From positions 1-64,000 of the forward strand of contig JADKIL010000003.1 of NCBI GenBank assembly GCA_016721315.1: 64,000 nucleotides of DNA, in the 5' to 3' direction. This document shows, piece by piece, positions 34,341 to 43,453 of the stretch. Within the stretch, counting starts at the first letter, position 1. The number at the start of each line of letters is the position of its first letter. This DNA comes from Candidatus Villigracilis vicinus (lineage in GTDB: Bacteria > Chloroflexota > Anaerolineae > Anaerolineales > Villigracilaceae). A program made the position numbers and the translations under genes. The notes under the pieces are model-generated. The model worked only from the letters and a program-made list of their open reading frames with translations, did not search any database and was not told the origin of the DNA.

Positions 34341-35996
34341 ATGCCACGTCGTTCCCTTGCCCGTCTTTACAGGGACGAATTCACGGGCTATTCGCCCGCC
34401 AAATTTCGTAACGACCTAACCGCAGGTCTAAACGTTGCGCTGGTCGCACTACCGCTCGCGCTCGCGTTCGGAGCTGCCTCCGGCGCTTCTGCTGCGGCAG
34501 GTCTGGTCACATCCATTGTCGGCGGCATCGTCATTGGGCTGCTTGCAGGCGCGCCATATCAAATGACCGGTGCCAAAGCCGTCATCAGTGTGGTGCTCAT
34601 CGTACTCGTCAACCAATATGGACTCGAAGGTATGTGGGTGGCGCTCTTCATGGCAGGCTTGCTTACACTAGCCATTGGTCTATTGCGACTGGGGCGTTTT
34701 ATTGCGTTCATTCCCTCCACTGTCATTAGCGGCTTCACAGCAGGGATTTCTGCCATCATTATTATCCGTCAATTCGACCCCCTGCTCGGCATCCGCACCC
34801 CCACAACTATCACCGCTGCGCAAAAACTGATTGCCTACTTCACCACCCCTAACTTAACACCCAACCTGCACAGTCTCCTCCTCGGTTTGCTTGTAATGGG
34901 AATTATGTTCCTCTACCCGGCAAAATGGAACGAGAGGGTGCCCGGCTCGCTCATGGCATTGATCATCGCCACCGCTTCAAACTTCGCTCTGGGCTGGTCG
35001 GTCAACACGATCGAGTCCATCCCGCAAACTCTATTTCTGCAGCCCAACTTTAGCATCCCCGCCATTCCCTGGGAAAACATATCAGACTTCGTTGCCCCTG
35101 CGCTCACCCTTACCGCACTCGGCTCCGTGGAAACGCTCCTGTGTGGATCCGCCGGATCTGAAATGACCGGTAAACGTCTGCAAGTGAATCAACACCTCAT
35201 CGCGCAGGGTATCGGCAATATGCTCCTGCCGTTCTTTGGCGCCATTCCCACCACCTCCGGCATTCTACGCACAAAGGTCGCCATCCATTCAGGCGGACAG
35301 ACACGTCTCACTGGCATTATCCACTCTTTGATTCTGCTGGCTGTCATGTTCATGCTTGCCGATTACCTTGCGATGATCCCACTCTCTGCCCTTGCAGGCG
35401 TTTTGATGGTCACCGCCATCCGCTCAGTGGACTTGAGCTCGGTCAAATTTACTTTCGGGAATTTCTTCAAAACCGACATGATCGCCTTTCTGGTCGCCTT
35501 TATTGCAACCGTCGTCCTGAGCCTGACAAACGCCATCTTGTTCGGCACATTCCTGATGGGCGCTGTTTTTCTTAATAAAAGCGCCAGCATTGATATCTCG
35601 ATCCAGGAAGTGGATGTAGAGCGACTAAAACAGCGCGGCATCGAAACCGAGGGCAAATGCAAGCATGTCCGTGTGGCGTTTCTGACTGGTCCATTATTCT
35701 TTGCGGCAACCTCCCAATTTAGTGAATCATTTGCAGACCTGGGTGACACGCACGCATTGATCCTTTCCATGCGCGGGGTTCCGCTGATCGATTCGGCAGG
35801 CATCGAAGCTATTCACAAGCTGCATACACGCCTGCAAAAGAATGGCGGAACACTCATGTTCGCGGGCATCCATGACAACGCAAAACAGATGATGGAACGC
35901 GGCGGGTTGGTAAAAATCGTCGGCGAAGAAAATTTCTTCTGGTCGAGCGACCAGGCCATCGTCGAGGCGGAGAGGCGTGGTTGCAAATTCTGTTAG
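34341..35996 (+). CDS. SulP-family anion transporter with STAS domain
   Basis: The 551-residue product has a membrane domain of about 400 residues with the SulP signature region NDLTAGLNVALVALPLALAFG and twelve or more helices, then a cytoplasmic STAS domain ending at the C-terminus (HALILSMRGVPLIDSAGIEAI). SulP proteins move sulfate, bicarbonate or other anions, usually with Na+ or H+. A bicarbonate role is attractive because two carbonic anhydrase-like genes lie upstream, but it is only inferred. The start at 34341 follows GGAG. Confidence 0.9.
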   Translation: MPRRSLARLYRDEFTGYSPAKFRNDLTAGLNVALVALPLALAFGAASGASAAAGLVTSIVGGIVIGLLAGAPYQMTGAKAVISVVLIVLVNQYGLEGMWVALFMAGLLTLAIGLLRLGRFIAFIPSTVISGFTAGISAIIIIRQFDPLLGIRTPTTITAAQKLIAYFTTPNLTPNLHSLLLGLLVMGIMFLYPAKWNERVPGSLMALIIATASNFALGWSVNTIESIPQTLFLQPNFSIPAIPWENISDFVAPALTLTALGSVETLLCGSAGSEMTGKRLQVNQHLIAQGIGNMLLPFFGAIPTTSGILRTKVAIHSGGQTRLTGIIHSLILLAVMFMLADYLAMIPLSALAGVLMVTAIRSVDLSSVKFTFGNFFKTDMIAFLVAFIATVVLSLTNAILFGTFLMGAVFLNKSASIDISIQEVDVERLKQRGIETEGKCKHVRVAFLTGPLFFAATSQFSESFADLGDTHALILSMRGVPLIDSAGIEAIHKLHTRLQKNGGTLMFAGIHDNAKQMMERGGLVKIVGEENFFWSSDQAIVEAERRGCKFC

Positions 35997-36066
35997 TGCC
36001 CAAATAACATGAACGCAATATAATATCGGTATCGATATCCACGTTCATAAATGAGGAGAAGGAAAT

Positions 36067-36387
36067 ATGGAAACAAGGTCCCCAATTATCCGCTTGTTGA
36101 TCGCGTTTTGGCTGTTGGCATCGCAGATTGCAGGTGCCGCATTGGTATTTGGTCCGGTTGTGGTTCTGCTTGCCTTTGGTGAAATTGCCGCCAACGACCC
36201 GAATCCGGGCGCATTCAATATGCTGGTCGTGCTGGGCTTTGTTCTGCCGGTATTGTTCCTTGGGCTGGGCATTACTGCCTGGGTCATGTTTGCCCGCCGC
36301 CAGGATGTAAAAGCCGCCTTGTTTGGGCTGGCAACACTTGTGCCGGGCGGGGTTATGCTGCTGGCAATGAACCTCGTTGCACCGTAA
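36067..36387 (+). CDS. Small membrane protein of unknown function
   Basis: The 106-residue product has three hydrophobic helices (about 8-42, 50-72 and 82-103) and no recognised family. It has a strong AGGAGAAGG ribosome site, which supports that it is translated. The gene stands between SulP and two acyltransferase genes and has no clear partner. Confidence 0.6.
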   Translation: METRSPIIRLLIAFWLLASQIAGAALVFGPVVVLLAFGEIAANDPNPGAFNMLVVLGFVLPVLFLGLGITAWVMFARRQDVKAALFGLATLVPGGVMLLAMNLVAP

Positions 36388-36468
36388 GAGGACGCCGCTT
36401 AACTTTTTGGACACGGATTCTTTCTCGTGCTCACCATCTAATCCAAAAATTCAGAAACAGTCGTGATT

Positions 36469-36503
36469 CAAAAAGACCGCACAATTAAGCGCGGTCTTTT
36501 TGA
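36469..36503. terminator. Terminator overlapping the plsC end
   Basis: CAAAAAGACCGC and GCGGTCTTTTTG form a stem with A and T tracts on both sides. It includes the stop region of the acyltransferase at 36485. Confidence 0.8.
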
Positions 36504-37171
36504 ATTAATAGTTCAACTGTACGCGGGAAATCCTTGTAATAGCCGCGATAGCTTTCAGGCAGCAGTGCCGCAATGCGACAGAATAGCTCATCAATAGAGT
36601 CGCGCAACAGCAAATCCCGTTCGGCACCCTTGGCGGCTTTGATATTCGGCGGGGTATACATCTCCCCAGCGGTGGAGATGGTGATCTTCAAACGCTGAAA
36701 CCTTTTCAGTCGTGCAACGACATCGGCATCTTCGGTACCGGTCAACGCCACAGGGATGATGCCCACATTAGAAGAACTCGCAATATAAATTGCGCCGGGT
36801 TCCGCCTTCAACAAACTGACCGACTTGGAACGCGTACCTTCGGGTGCAATGATCATCACCGCGCCCTTCTTTAACCGGCTAATGAATTCTTTGATGGCGC
36901 TCATGTCCGCTTCGCCGCGCGTCAACCAAGTGACGTTAAAAATCCTCCCCGCCAAACGCCCATACCAATGCTTTTTATATTTATCCGTAAGCGGGTGGAT
37001 CAGATCGTCATTATCGAGAACGTAATACACCACCAGCGAATCCAACCTGCCAAGGTGATTTGACGCCAGCATGTACCCGCCTTTGGGCAACTTACTGATA
37101 TCCCCATGCACTTCGATATCCGCAATGAGGGGTAAAACTTTTCTGGCACAAAAGCGAAGGAAGGCGCTCAT
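36485..37171 (-). CDS. PlsC-type acyltransferase, copy 2
   Basis: This 228-residue protein transfers acyl chains in phospholipid synthesis. It has the HX4D motif SNHLGRLD (H39, D44) and PEGTRSKS. No membrane helix beyond the N-terminal hydrophobic stretch is clear. Its start overlaps the stop of the upstream paralogue in ATGA (37168-37171), so the two are coupled. Alignment by eye shows the same layout but distinct substrate loops, so one may prefer a different acyl acceptor. Confidence 0.85.
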   Translation of the reverse strand: MSAFLRFCARKVLPLIADIEVHGDISKLPKGGYMLASNHLGRLDSLVVYYVLDNDDLIHPLTDKYKKHWYGRLAGRIFNVTWLTRGEADMSAIKEFISRLKKGAVMIIAPEGTRSKSVSLLKAEPGAIYIASSSNVGIIPVALTGTEDADVVARLKRFQRLKITISTAGEMYTPPNIKAAKGAERDLLLRDSIDELFCRIAALLPESYRGYYKDFPRTVELLIQKDRA

Positions 37172-37836
37172 TTATTTTCAGCCAATAATTCCTTCAGTCG
37201 CGGGCTGTCTGCATAATGTCCCCGGTTATGCTCTGGGAGCATCACTGCAATACGGCACATGATCTCATCTGTATACTCTTGAAGCTTTTCGTCACGGTTT
37301 TCTTTTGGGAAAGACGGCAAGGTAAAGGATGCGCCTGCAATCAGGTGAATGGGTGTACGTTTGAAACTCTTTAAATTTTTGATCACAAGGCGATCTTCAG
37401 AACCAATAATGGCAACCGGTACAATCGTCCAGCCCATTTTCGAGGCAAGGTAGGCTACACCAGGTTTGCCTTGTGCCATCTTTTCATCACGAGCACGCGT
37501 CCCTTCCGGCGCAATGACAAGGGTCTGTCCTTCTTCCATACGCTTGATCATCTCGCGCATGGATTTCAGGTCAGGATTGAAGCGATCAACAAAAATGGCA
37601 TTAAGATGCACACCGAGCCAACGCAGAATGGCATACTCCGCCCATTTTTCAGCAACTGGAATGAACAGGTTCCAGTTATCGAGGGCATAATATGCCATGG
37701 GGGCATCCAAGAATCCAAGGTGATTCACCGCGATCACAAAACCGCCTTTTTCAGGCAGGTTCTCATAACCGCTCACCTTCACCTTTGCCACAAGTTTAAT
37801 AATAAATCGGAGAATAAATACAATGAGTGTCTTCAT
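37168..37836 (-). CDS. PlsC-type acyltransferase, copy 1
   Basis: This 222-residue protein has the active-site motif VNHLGFLD (H39, D44) and APEGTRARD. It is a probable 1-acyl-sn-glycerol-3-phosphate acyltransferase at the inner membrane. The two tandem copies each end with a similar tail (MLPEHNRGHYAD here and LLPESYRGYYKD in copy 2), showing they arose by duplication. Confidence 0.85.
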   Translation of the reverse strand: MKTLIVFILRFIIKLVAKVKVSGYENLPEKGGFVIAVNHLGFLDAPMAYYALDNWNLFIPVAEKWAEYAILRWLGVHLNAIFVDRFNPDLKSMREMIKRMEEGQTLVIAPEGTRARDEKMAQGKPGVAYLASKMGWTIVPVAIIGSEDRLVIKNLKSFKRTPIHLIAGASFTLPSFPKENRDEKLQEYTDEIMCRIAVMLPEHNRGHYADSPRLKELLAENK

Positions 37837-37867
37837 ACCTGTAATTTTACACGGTTTTATTTTCAGC

Positions 37868-37919
37868 CTACATAAAACAAGCCGCCCTGCTCAAATGCAG
37901 GGCGGCTTGTTTTATGTAG
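37868..37919. terminator. Long stem-loop terminator
   Basis: Twenty-three-base perfect arms contain ACAAGCCGCCCTGC and GCAGGGCGGCTTGT around TCAAAT. It ends six bases short of the PilZ gene stop and would stop transcription from that gene. Confidence 0.85.
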
Positions 37920-37924
37920 AAGGA

Positions 37925-38314
37925 CTAACCCCAAATGTAATCAGTATTCGTTTTATGGTGGGCGGCTTTTTGCTCCCCATAAGAGTTGAACATCGAGACA
38001 AAGACATCGTAATCCGCAGGGGTCATGTCTAATAACTGAAACCCGACATTATAAATAGTGGGGTCGTAATGATCTCGGTCACACCAACGGGCTCGGGCAG
38101 AAAAGGTGATGAACGATTTCGCCGAAATCTGGTTGACCTGGTCAATGCACAATTCCATATCTACATTGATAGGCAGGGGTTTGGCGCTTTCCAACTTGAA
38201 TCCGCCTGTGCTGATGTCGGTGATCTGCCCAACCAGTACGCCGGTATCTTTTGTCAACACACGCATGTAATAGGAAAAATTTCTACGGGGAAGCTTTCTT
38301 TTATCGGGTGCCAT
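37925..38314 (-). CDS. PilZ-domain protein
   Basis: The 129-residue product is a single PilZ domain with the c-di-GMP motifs RKLPRRNFSYYMRV (Arg-rich start) and DISTGGFKLES. It probably binds cyclic di-GMP and relays it to a partner. No diguanylate cyclase or pilus gene lies in this window. Strong AGGAGGAAG precedes the start. The C-terminal tail is His-rich. Confidence 0.85.
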   Translation of the reverse strand: MAPDKRKLPRRNFSYYMRVLTKDTGVLVGQITDISTGGFKLESAKPLPINVDMELCIDQVNQISAKSFITFSARARWCDRDHYDPTIYNVGFQLLDMTPADYDVFVSMFNSYGEQKAAHHKTNTDYIWG

Positions 38315-38409
38315 ATCTTCCTCCTTGCAAAATTGATAGGCGATTCGATTTTAGTGCAATCCCACGAGTGTGCTCATCTCAAAACGCGTTTATTATGATG
38401 TTGCAATGA

Positions 38410-39558
38410 TTACTCCCGGCGAAGGACGTGCGTCAGGATCGTCGCACCGGAACCGCCAATATTTTGCGCCATACCGATCTTGGCACCGTCCACTTGGGTT
38501 GCACCACACTCTCCACGCAACTGTTGGGCGACTTCCACGATCTGATACATTCCCGTCGCCCCCACAGGATGACCGCGTGCCTTCAACCCGCCTCGCGTAC
38601 AGACGGGAATCCTGCCCTGCACTCCGATCTGATTCTCCAGCCCAAGCCGCACCCCCTGACCGCGCTCGGCAAAACCGGTCGCTTCGAGGGAAAGCGCCGC
38701 CATAATGGTGAAAGCATCGTGCAGTTCAAAGACATCAATATCTTCATGACTGATACCAGCCATCTTATATGCCTGACGCGAGGAAAGGTACGCTGCATTC
38801 AGGAACATTGGGTCTTTGCGCGAATGGACAGCAATGGTATCCGTTGCCGCTGCCGAAGCCGCAACCACGATCTTGGGCTGGCGCATCACTTTATCAGCCG
38901 GGACGATCACCACAGCCGCCGCACCATCCCCCACCGGTGACGCATCCAACAGGTTAATGGGAGTCGCCACCATCGAGGATTTTTCAAACTTATCGACCGA
39001 TATTTTTTCATGCAGGCGCGCATATGGGTTGTGCATGGCATTGGCATGCGCATTGATGGCGAACGGGGCAAAATCCTCATGCTTCCAACCGAACTCATGC
39101 ATATAACGCCGCATTACCATGGCATTAATGCCAACGAAAGATACGCCCTGTTCCACTTCATAATCAGCATCTGCCGCGGTAGCCAGGGCGGCAGTCACAT
39201 CTCTGCCTGCCTTGTCGGTCATTTTTTCGACACCAACCACCAACGCGGATTCAACCTCACCGGAGGCAACTGCCATCAGCGCTGAACGAAATGCCGCCGA
39301 GCCGGAGGCGCAAGCCGCTTCGATCTTCACGGATTCCTGTTTCCATAACCCGATCCAGTCGCTGAAAAAGGTTCCAAGCTGGTTTTGCCCGCTGACCATG
39401 GAGGAAAGCATATTCCCCACATACAGCGAGTCGACCTTATCCACGCCTGCATCTTGCATGGCAAGAAAAGCCGCCTCCCCACCGATCTCGCGCAGGGACT
39501 TATCCCAAATTTCATCTACTTTGATCTGACCAATTCCGAGAATGGCTACTTTTTTCAT
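38410..39558 (-). CDS. Thiolase-family (SCP2-thiolase-like) enzyme
   Basis: The 382-residue protein has the catalytic Cys C83 in AACASGSAAF, ELHDAF, GGLKARGHPVGATG and the final AQNIGGSG. These match the thiolases annotated as acetyl-CoA acetyltransferase or SCP2-like in Archaea and Chloroflexota. The C-C bond formed or broken is not identifiable. The OB-fold/Zn-ribbon partner gene usual for this subfamily is not adjacent. Confidence 0.88.
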   Translation of the reverse strand: MKKVAILGIGQIKVDEIWDKSLREIGGEAAFLAMQDAGVDKVDSLYVGNMLSSMVSGQNQLGTFFSDWIGLWKQESVKIEAACASGSAAFRSALMAVASGEVESALVVGVEKMTDKAGRDVTAALATAADADYEVEQGVSFVGINAMVMRRYMHEFGWKHEDFAPFAINAHANAMHNPYARLHEKISVDKFEKSSMVATPINLLDASPVGDGAAAVVIVPADKVMRQPKIVVAASAAATDTIAVHSRKDPMFLNAAYLSSRQAYKMAGISHEDIDVFELHDAFTIMAALSLEATGFAERGQGVRLGLENQIGVQGRIPVCTRGGLKARGHPVGATGMYQIVEVAQQLRGECGATQVDGAKIGMAQNIGGSGATILTHVLRRE

Positions 39559-39705
39559 GGCACCTCGACTCTGATTCTAACGTATTCGTCTATCAGGAGC
39601 TATCATGAATTTTTGAGAAAAAAAGCGGAGCTGATCTTTGGGTCGTTGGTGTGATTGCGTCTTTTTTAGTTTCTTGCTATGCTTCAACTATAAGGAGATG
39701 TTCTG

Positions 39706-40155
39706 ATGAAAAATTTCGGCGTGATCCTGTTCCTCCTGTCGCTTTTCTGGGTTGCGGGTTGTCAAAGTGAGCCAGAACGGGCATACACCTCCCCAGTGCT
39801 GGCGGAAGAATGGTCCGTAAAAATGACCGTGTCTGGCGGTATTATGGGGCTGCTGCAAAGCATCGAAGTGCAGTCAGACGGGGCATATGCGGCGGCAGAC
39901 CAACGAGTGGGAAAAATCGTCAAAGGTGAAATGACAGCAGACGATCTTGCCACGCTGGAGCAGTTGCTTTCAACGCTTAAGTTTTCCGCGCCTGAAAACC
40001 CACCCATTTGCGCAGACTGTTTTGTGTTTGATATCGAGATCGAGAGCGGCGGCAGGAAGATGCTCATTCATGCTGATGATATAACGACAGATGATTCTGG
40101 CATCGGGGAGCTTGTTAAATTTCTACGCGGGCTTCTAGAGACGGCGTTGAAATAA
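39706..40155 (+). CDS. Hypothetical lipoprotein
   Basis: The 149-residue product has a lipoprotein signal ending WVAGCQSE. The mature part reads VKMTVSGGIMGLLQSIEVQSD, a Cys pair in PPICADCFVFD and a helical end. It resembles small lipoproteins found across Chloroflexota but I do not know a function. It is two bases ahead of the next gene, so the two form an operon. Confidence 0.65.
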   Translation: MKNFGVILFLLSLFWVAGCQSEPERAYTSPVLAEEWSVKMTVSGGIMGLLQSIEVQSDGAYAAADQRVGKIVKGEMTADDLATLEQLLSTLKFSAPENPPICADCFVFDIEIESGGRKMLIHADDITTDDSGIGELVKFLRGLLETALK

Positions 40156-40157
40156 CG

Positions 40158-40679
40158 ATGAATCCTACCGAGTGGCGCGAACTGTATTTTCAGAAAGTGG
40201 CAGAATCTTCCGAGGAGGGTGCGGAGGCGGTCCGCTTTGTGCGCGAGAAAAAGGTACGGGTCGGAATGAGGCGGGCACGGAAACATGTAGGCGCGTTTTG
40301 GATGTTGGGAAAATCCTTTTACTTGAACACGATCCACTATACGATGGAGTCCGCGCTAATTAACCCACGCGCATGGACGTTATTCGTACATGAGGTGCGT
40401 CATCTGCAACAAGGTACACTGACCGCCATGTCTGTTTATGGTGAGCTGGATGCGTGGCAATACGAATTTCGTTTATTGAAAAGATTAACCGGGAAAACGC
40501 TCAAGCCTGAATTGGAAGAACTGTTGACCCTGCCTTTATCTTTTGACCGTGTAACCCTAAAAAAGGCGCAACAGTTGATGACAAAATTTGCAGGGTTTTG
40601 GTATGGTGCATGGAGCCTGCCTTTGTACCCAATACATAAAGAGATCATGTTTTGGGTTACGCGCAAACAATATGACTAA
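40158..40679 (+). CDS. Unrecognised protein with an HExxH motif
   Basis: The 173-residue product contains FVHEVRHLQQG at about residues 75-85, which fits a zinc-protease HExxH helix, with a Glu (GELDAWQYEF) about 17 residues later that could be a third ligand. No signal peptide is present. Gene order, following a lipoprotein gene, may mean the two act together. A peptidase role is a hypothesis from the motif only. Confidence 0.55.
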   Translation: MNPTEWRELYFQKVAESSEEGAEAVRFVREKKVRVGMRRARKHVGAFWMLGKSFYLNTIHYTMESALINPRAWTLFVHEVRHLQQGTLTAMSVYGELDAWQYEFRLLKRLTGKTLKPELEELLTLPLSFDRVTLKKAQQLMTKFAGFWYGAWSLPLYPIHKEIMFWVTRKQYD

Positions 40680-40736
40680 ACAACCAATTTCAAAACTACA
40701 AGGTCTTTTTAATGTAAGCGTCTATTGTTTGATGTA

Positions 40737-40908
40737 CTATGTGGGCAGGAACAAGAAAGGAGGTTGCGATAGATACACCGCCTGAAACAAAAACCGAAGG
40801 GAAGGGCGATACGCCATAAGCTGGTCGAAGTTTAAGTTTTGCTTTTGCACCAGACGTTCCCCTAACGATAGGAAGGCTGCACTCTTCGCCTCCTTCCCCG
40901 GCACATAG
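40737..40908 (+). ncRNA. Candidate structured RNA, 6S-like in size and shape
   Basis: The 277-base gap between 40680 and 40957 folds: CTATGTG (40737-40743) pairs with CACATAG (40902-40908), AAGGAGG (40757-40763) with CCTCCTT (40889-40895), and CTGGT/ACCAG and GGCG/CGCC hairpins lie inside. The closing helices enclose a largely unpaired centre of about 170 bases and a terminator follows. That is the size and form of 6S RNA, but no sequence motif settles it. Strand is taken from the terminator T run. Confidence 0.4.
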
Positions 40909-40919
40909 TTCGTTTATTC

Positions 40920-40953
40920 GACGGATGGGTTTTACCCCATCCGTCTTCTTTTT
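40920..40953 (+). terminator. Terminator after the structured RNA candidate
   Basis: GACGGATGGG and CCCATCCGTC form a stem followed by TTCTTTTT. The convergent aminotransferase gene ends at 40957. Confidence 0.8.
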
Positions 40954-40956
40954 AAT

Positions 40957-42120
40957 TTAAAGAGAGCTCAAGGCCTTCCGCATCTTATCCAGCCCTTCTT
41001 TTAATCGGGTACGCGATGTGCCGAAGTTGATACGCACATGACCAGCCCCCTCCTTACCGAATATCTTGCCTTCACTAACAGCCACCTTTGCCTTCTCTTT
41101 AAAGAACTCAAAAGGCGAACCGTCTATTTTGGTTTGGGTAAAATCGAGCCAGCCCAAATAGGTTGCCGCAGGAATTGTCGTGCGGACACCGGGCATGTAT
41201 TGGGTGACATAGTCCACAAGGAAATCGCGATTCCCCGTGAGGTGACGGTTTAGATCTGCCAGCCAGGCATCACACTTGCCTGAGAAGCCAACTTTTGAAG
41301 CATGCAAGCCTGTGCTGCCAACATGCAAGCGCAAATGATTCAATTCCGTGTTGTAGCGTTCGCGCAGTTCCTTGTTCGGGATGATGGCAAATCCGCAAAA
41401 CAGACCGGCAATATTGAAGGTCTTCGATGGCGAAACCAGGGTAATGACATGTTGCTCGATCTCACGCGAGAGTTTTGCCATTGGTGTAAATTTATTACCG
41501 TCCAACAAAAGCTCGGAGTGAATTTCATCAGAAACGATCAAGACATCATGTTTGATACAGATCTCCGCCATACGCGTCAATTCCTTACGCGAGAAAATGA
41601 TACCCAGCGGGTTATGCGGATTACATAACAGGAAGATCCCCGCCTTCTTCACCCGTTTCTCGAACAGATCCCAATCGATCGCATAGGTCATAATATTCCC
41701 TTTAACCTGCTTCACAAGCGGAATGTCGATCTGTGGAATGCCAATATTATTTTTCACTTCATGAAATTCGTTATACACCGGCGTTTGGATCGCCACTCCC
41801 TTTTTGGGCGTTCCAAAGGCGCGTGCCGCTACACTATATGCGCTGACGATCCCCGTCACTGCCAACACCGCCTCTGGCTGCACCTTCCACTTGTAGAGTT
41901 GCTCCATTCGGTTCGCAACAATTTCCGGCAATTGCCTGCCAGCCCACTCGTACCCCAAAACACCATGATCCAATTGCTTGCGCAGTGCATCCAATATCGG
42001 CTTGGGAGCAGGGAAGTCCATATCCGCCACCCACATGGGCAGGATGTCTTTTGGATATAAATTCCATTTAATGTCGGTATCGAACTTGCGGCGATCTGGA
42101 GTTAAATTGAAATTTGTCAT
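40957..42120 (-). CDS. patB: PatB/MalY-type aminotransferase (cystathionine beta-lyase)
   Basis: The 387-residue PLP enzyme of fold type I has MWVADMDFPAP near the start, D198 in SDEIHSEL and the PLP lysine K233 in SPSKTFNIAG. These match MalY/PatB C-S lyases, which release homocysteine or other thiols from cystathionine-like substrates. Some relatives are true aminotransferases, so the exact reaction is uncertain. It lies downstream of the O-methyltransferase gene with a 15-base gap. Confidence 0.88.
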   Translation of the reverse strand: MTNFNLTPDRRKFDTDIKWNLYPKDILPMWVADMDFPAPKPILDALRKQLDHGVLGYEWAGRQLPEIVANRMEQLYKWKVQPEAVLAVTGIVSAYSVAARAFGTPKKGVAIQTPVYNEFHEVKNNIGIPQIDIPLVKQVKGNIMTYAIDWDLFEKRVKKAGIFLLCNPHNPLGIIFSRKELTRMAEICIKHDVLIVSDEIHSELLLDGNKFTPMAKLSREIEQHVITLVSPSKTFNIAGLFCGFAIIPNKELRERYNTELNHLRLHVGSTGLHASKVGFSGKCDAWLADLNRHLTGNRDFLVDYVTQYMPGVRTTIPAATYLGWLDFTQTKIDGSPFEFFKEKAKVAVSEGKIFGKEGAGHVRINFGTSRTRLKEGLDKMRKALSSL

Positions 42121-42135
42121 GGTTCCTCATTTGGA

Positions 42136-42780
42136 TTATTTTTTATATGCCACGATCATGCCATCGCGCATCGGCGCCAGCGAGACGATCCAATCGGGGT
42201 CATTTGTGATTCTGCGTGTAAATTCCTGCACCCCCATTGTCGTGGGTGCAATATCCTTTTTATCAAAGATCCGTCCATGCCAGAGCATATTATCAATGAT
42301 GAGCAATCCACCACTGCGTAGTTTCTCTTTAATGACCGATAGTGAAGCTGGATACTGTTCCTTATCAATATCGTTGAAGATGATGTCGAACGGACCATCG
42401 ACACCCTTCAGTGCCGCCACCGCCTCAGAGATATGGAACTGGACCGTATCCGCGCATCCCAACTTGACGAGGTGCCTGCGTGCCCTTTCAGAAAGTGCCT
42501 CTTCCCAGACGGTATGATGTACCACTCCGCCACCATTCTCTTTTATCGCCTTGGCAAACCAAGCCGTGGAATACCCAAAGCCAGAGCCCAACTCAAACAC
42601 TGATGAAGCCTTTATCATCCGTGCCAATTGGTAGCAGTAATACCCACAGGCAGGACCAATGATCGGAAAATCATTCTTCTCGGCGTAGGCTTCCATTTCA
42701 ACAAGTTCCGCTTCGCGCGGTGGAACAAGGTTTGCAATATAATTTTGTACCGCTGGATACGTTAATAGATCGTCACTCAT
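42136..42780 (-). CDS. SAM-dependent O-methyltransferase (caffeoyl-CoA type)
   Basis: From MSDDLLTY at 42780, which has a GGAGGTAGGT ribosome site, the product is 214 residues. It has the AdoMet loop FELGSGFGYSTAWFA and the metal-binding NDIDKEQYPASL. Such enzymes methylate catechols and related acceptors. The in-frame extension to 42909 has no ribosome site and is rejected. It is probably co-transcribed with patB. Confidence 0.85.
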   Translation of the reverse strand: MSDDLLTYPAVQNYIANLVPPREAELVEMEAYAEKNDFPIIGPACGYYCYQLARMIKASSVFELGSGFGYSTAWFAKAIKENGGGVVHHTVWEEALSERARRHLVKLGCADTVQFHISEAVAALKGVDGPFDIIFNDIDKEQYPASLSVIKEKLRSGGLLIIDNMLWHGRIFDKKDIAPTTMGVQEFTRRITNDPDWIVSLAPMRDGMIVAYKK

Positions 42781-42909
42781 ACCTACCTCCAAAGTCGGTC
42801 GAATTGTACATCCATTCCTGCAAGACACCACAGCGAAGATACACTGTCCGAAAACACGAACAGGTAAAAATAAAAAAGAAGCGACAGCCTTGAAGGTATA
42901 ATCCGACAC

Positions 42910-43353
42910 ATGAATCAGGGTATCTTCGAAAAAGAGATCTTCATCAAGTCAGATGTAAAAACCGTTCTGGCTGTCGTTTCAGAGTTCAACCGGCACCATC
43001 AGGTTCATCCTTTGATCGTGAAGGTGGAACCCGCAGAAGCGCCTGCTGGCGTCTTAAAACGCTATTTCATCACAGACCAGCTTCAGTGGGGACCATTTAA
43101 ATTCAAGATCACATACCGTGCCGATATCCTCAAGATCACAGACAACTCGGTACACACCGAAGCCTACCAATCCCCTGGCACATACATTGATAATCAGACC
43201 AGCATTCAGCCTGTGGAGGGCGGAGTCATGTTAAAGGAAAGAGTGGTCATGAAAGCGCCGGGGCTTCTTTTTAATTACGCCTTCCAACAAGCGCAAACTG
43301 CGCATGAAGAAATGTTGAAACGCATTAAGACCTTTATTGAAGCCAGCGGCTAA
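42910..43353 (+). CDS. SRPBCC-family (START-like) protein
   Basis: The 147-residue product looks like a ligand-binding SRPBCC fold: EIFIKSDVKTVLAVVSEFN at the start, central strands YFITDQLQWGPFKFKITYRAD, and a long C-terminal helix (FNYAFQQAQTAHEEMLKRIK). The ligand is unknown. It is divergent from the O-methyltransferase gene. Confidence 0.65.
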   Translation: MNQGIFEKEIFIKSDVKTVLAVVSEFNRHHQVHPLIVKVEPAEAPAGVLKRYFITDQLQWGPFKFKITYRADILKITDNSVHTEAYQSPGTYIDNQTSIQPVEGGVMLKERVVMKAPGLLFNYAFQQAQTAHEEMLKRIKTFIEASG

Positions 43354-43453
43354 TATGTTCAAAAAGCGTTAATCTCAAAACGATAAATACTGATAGAATA
43401 ATTCCCGGGAGTTATCCCTGTGCTCGTATCCAAATCCAAGGATCCCATCCTGA

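Noticed and set aside
40737..40908. tmRNA, RNase P RNA or SRP RNA
   Set aside because: The tRNA-like ends and resume tag of tmRNA, the GAGGAAAGTC core of RNase P RNA, and the GGTCAGG...GGAAGCAGC loop of SRP RNA are not present.
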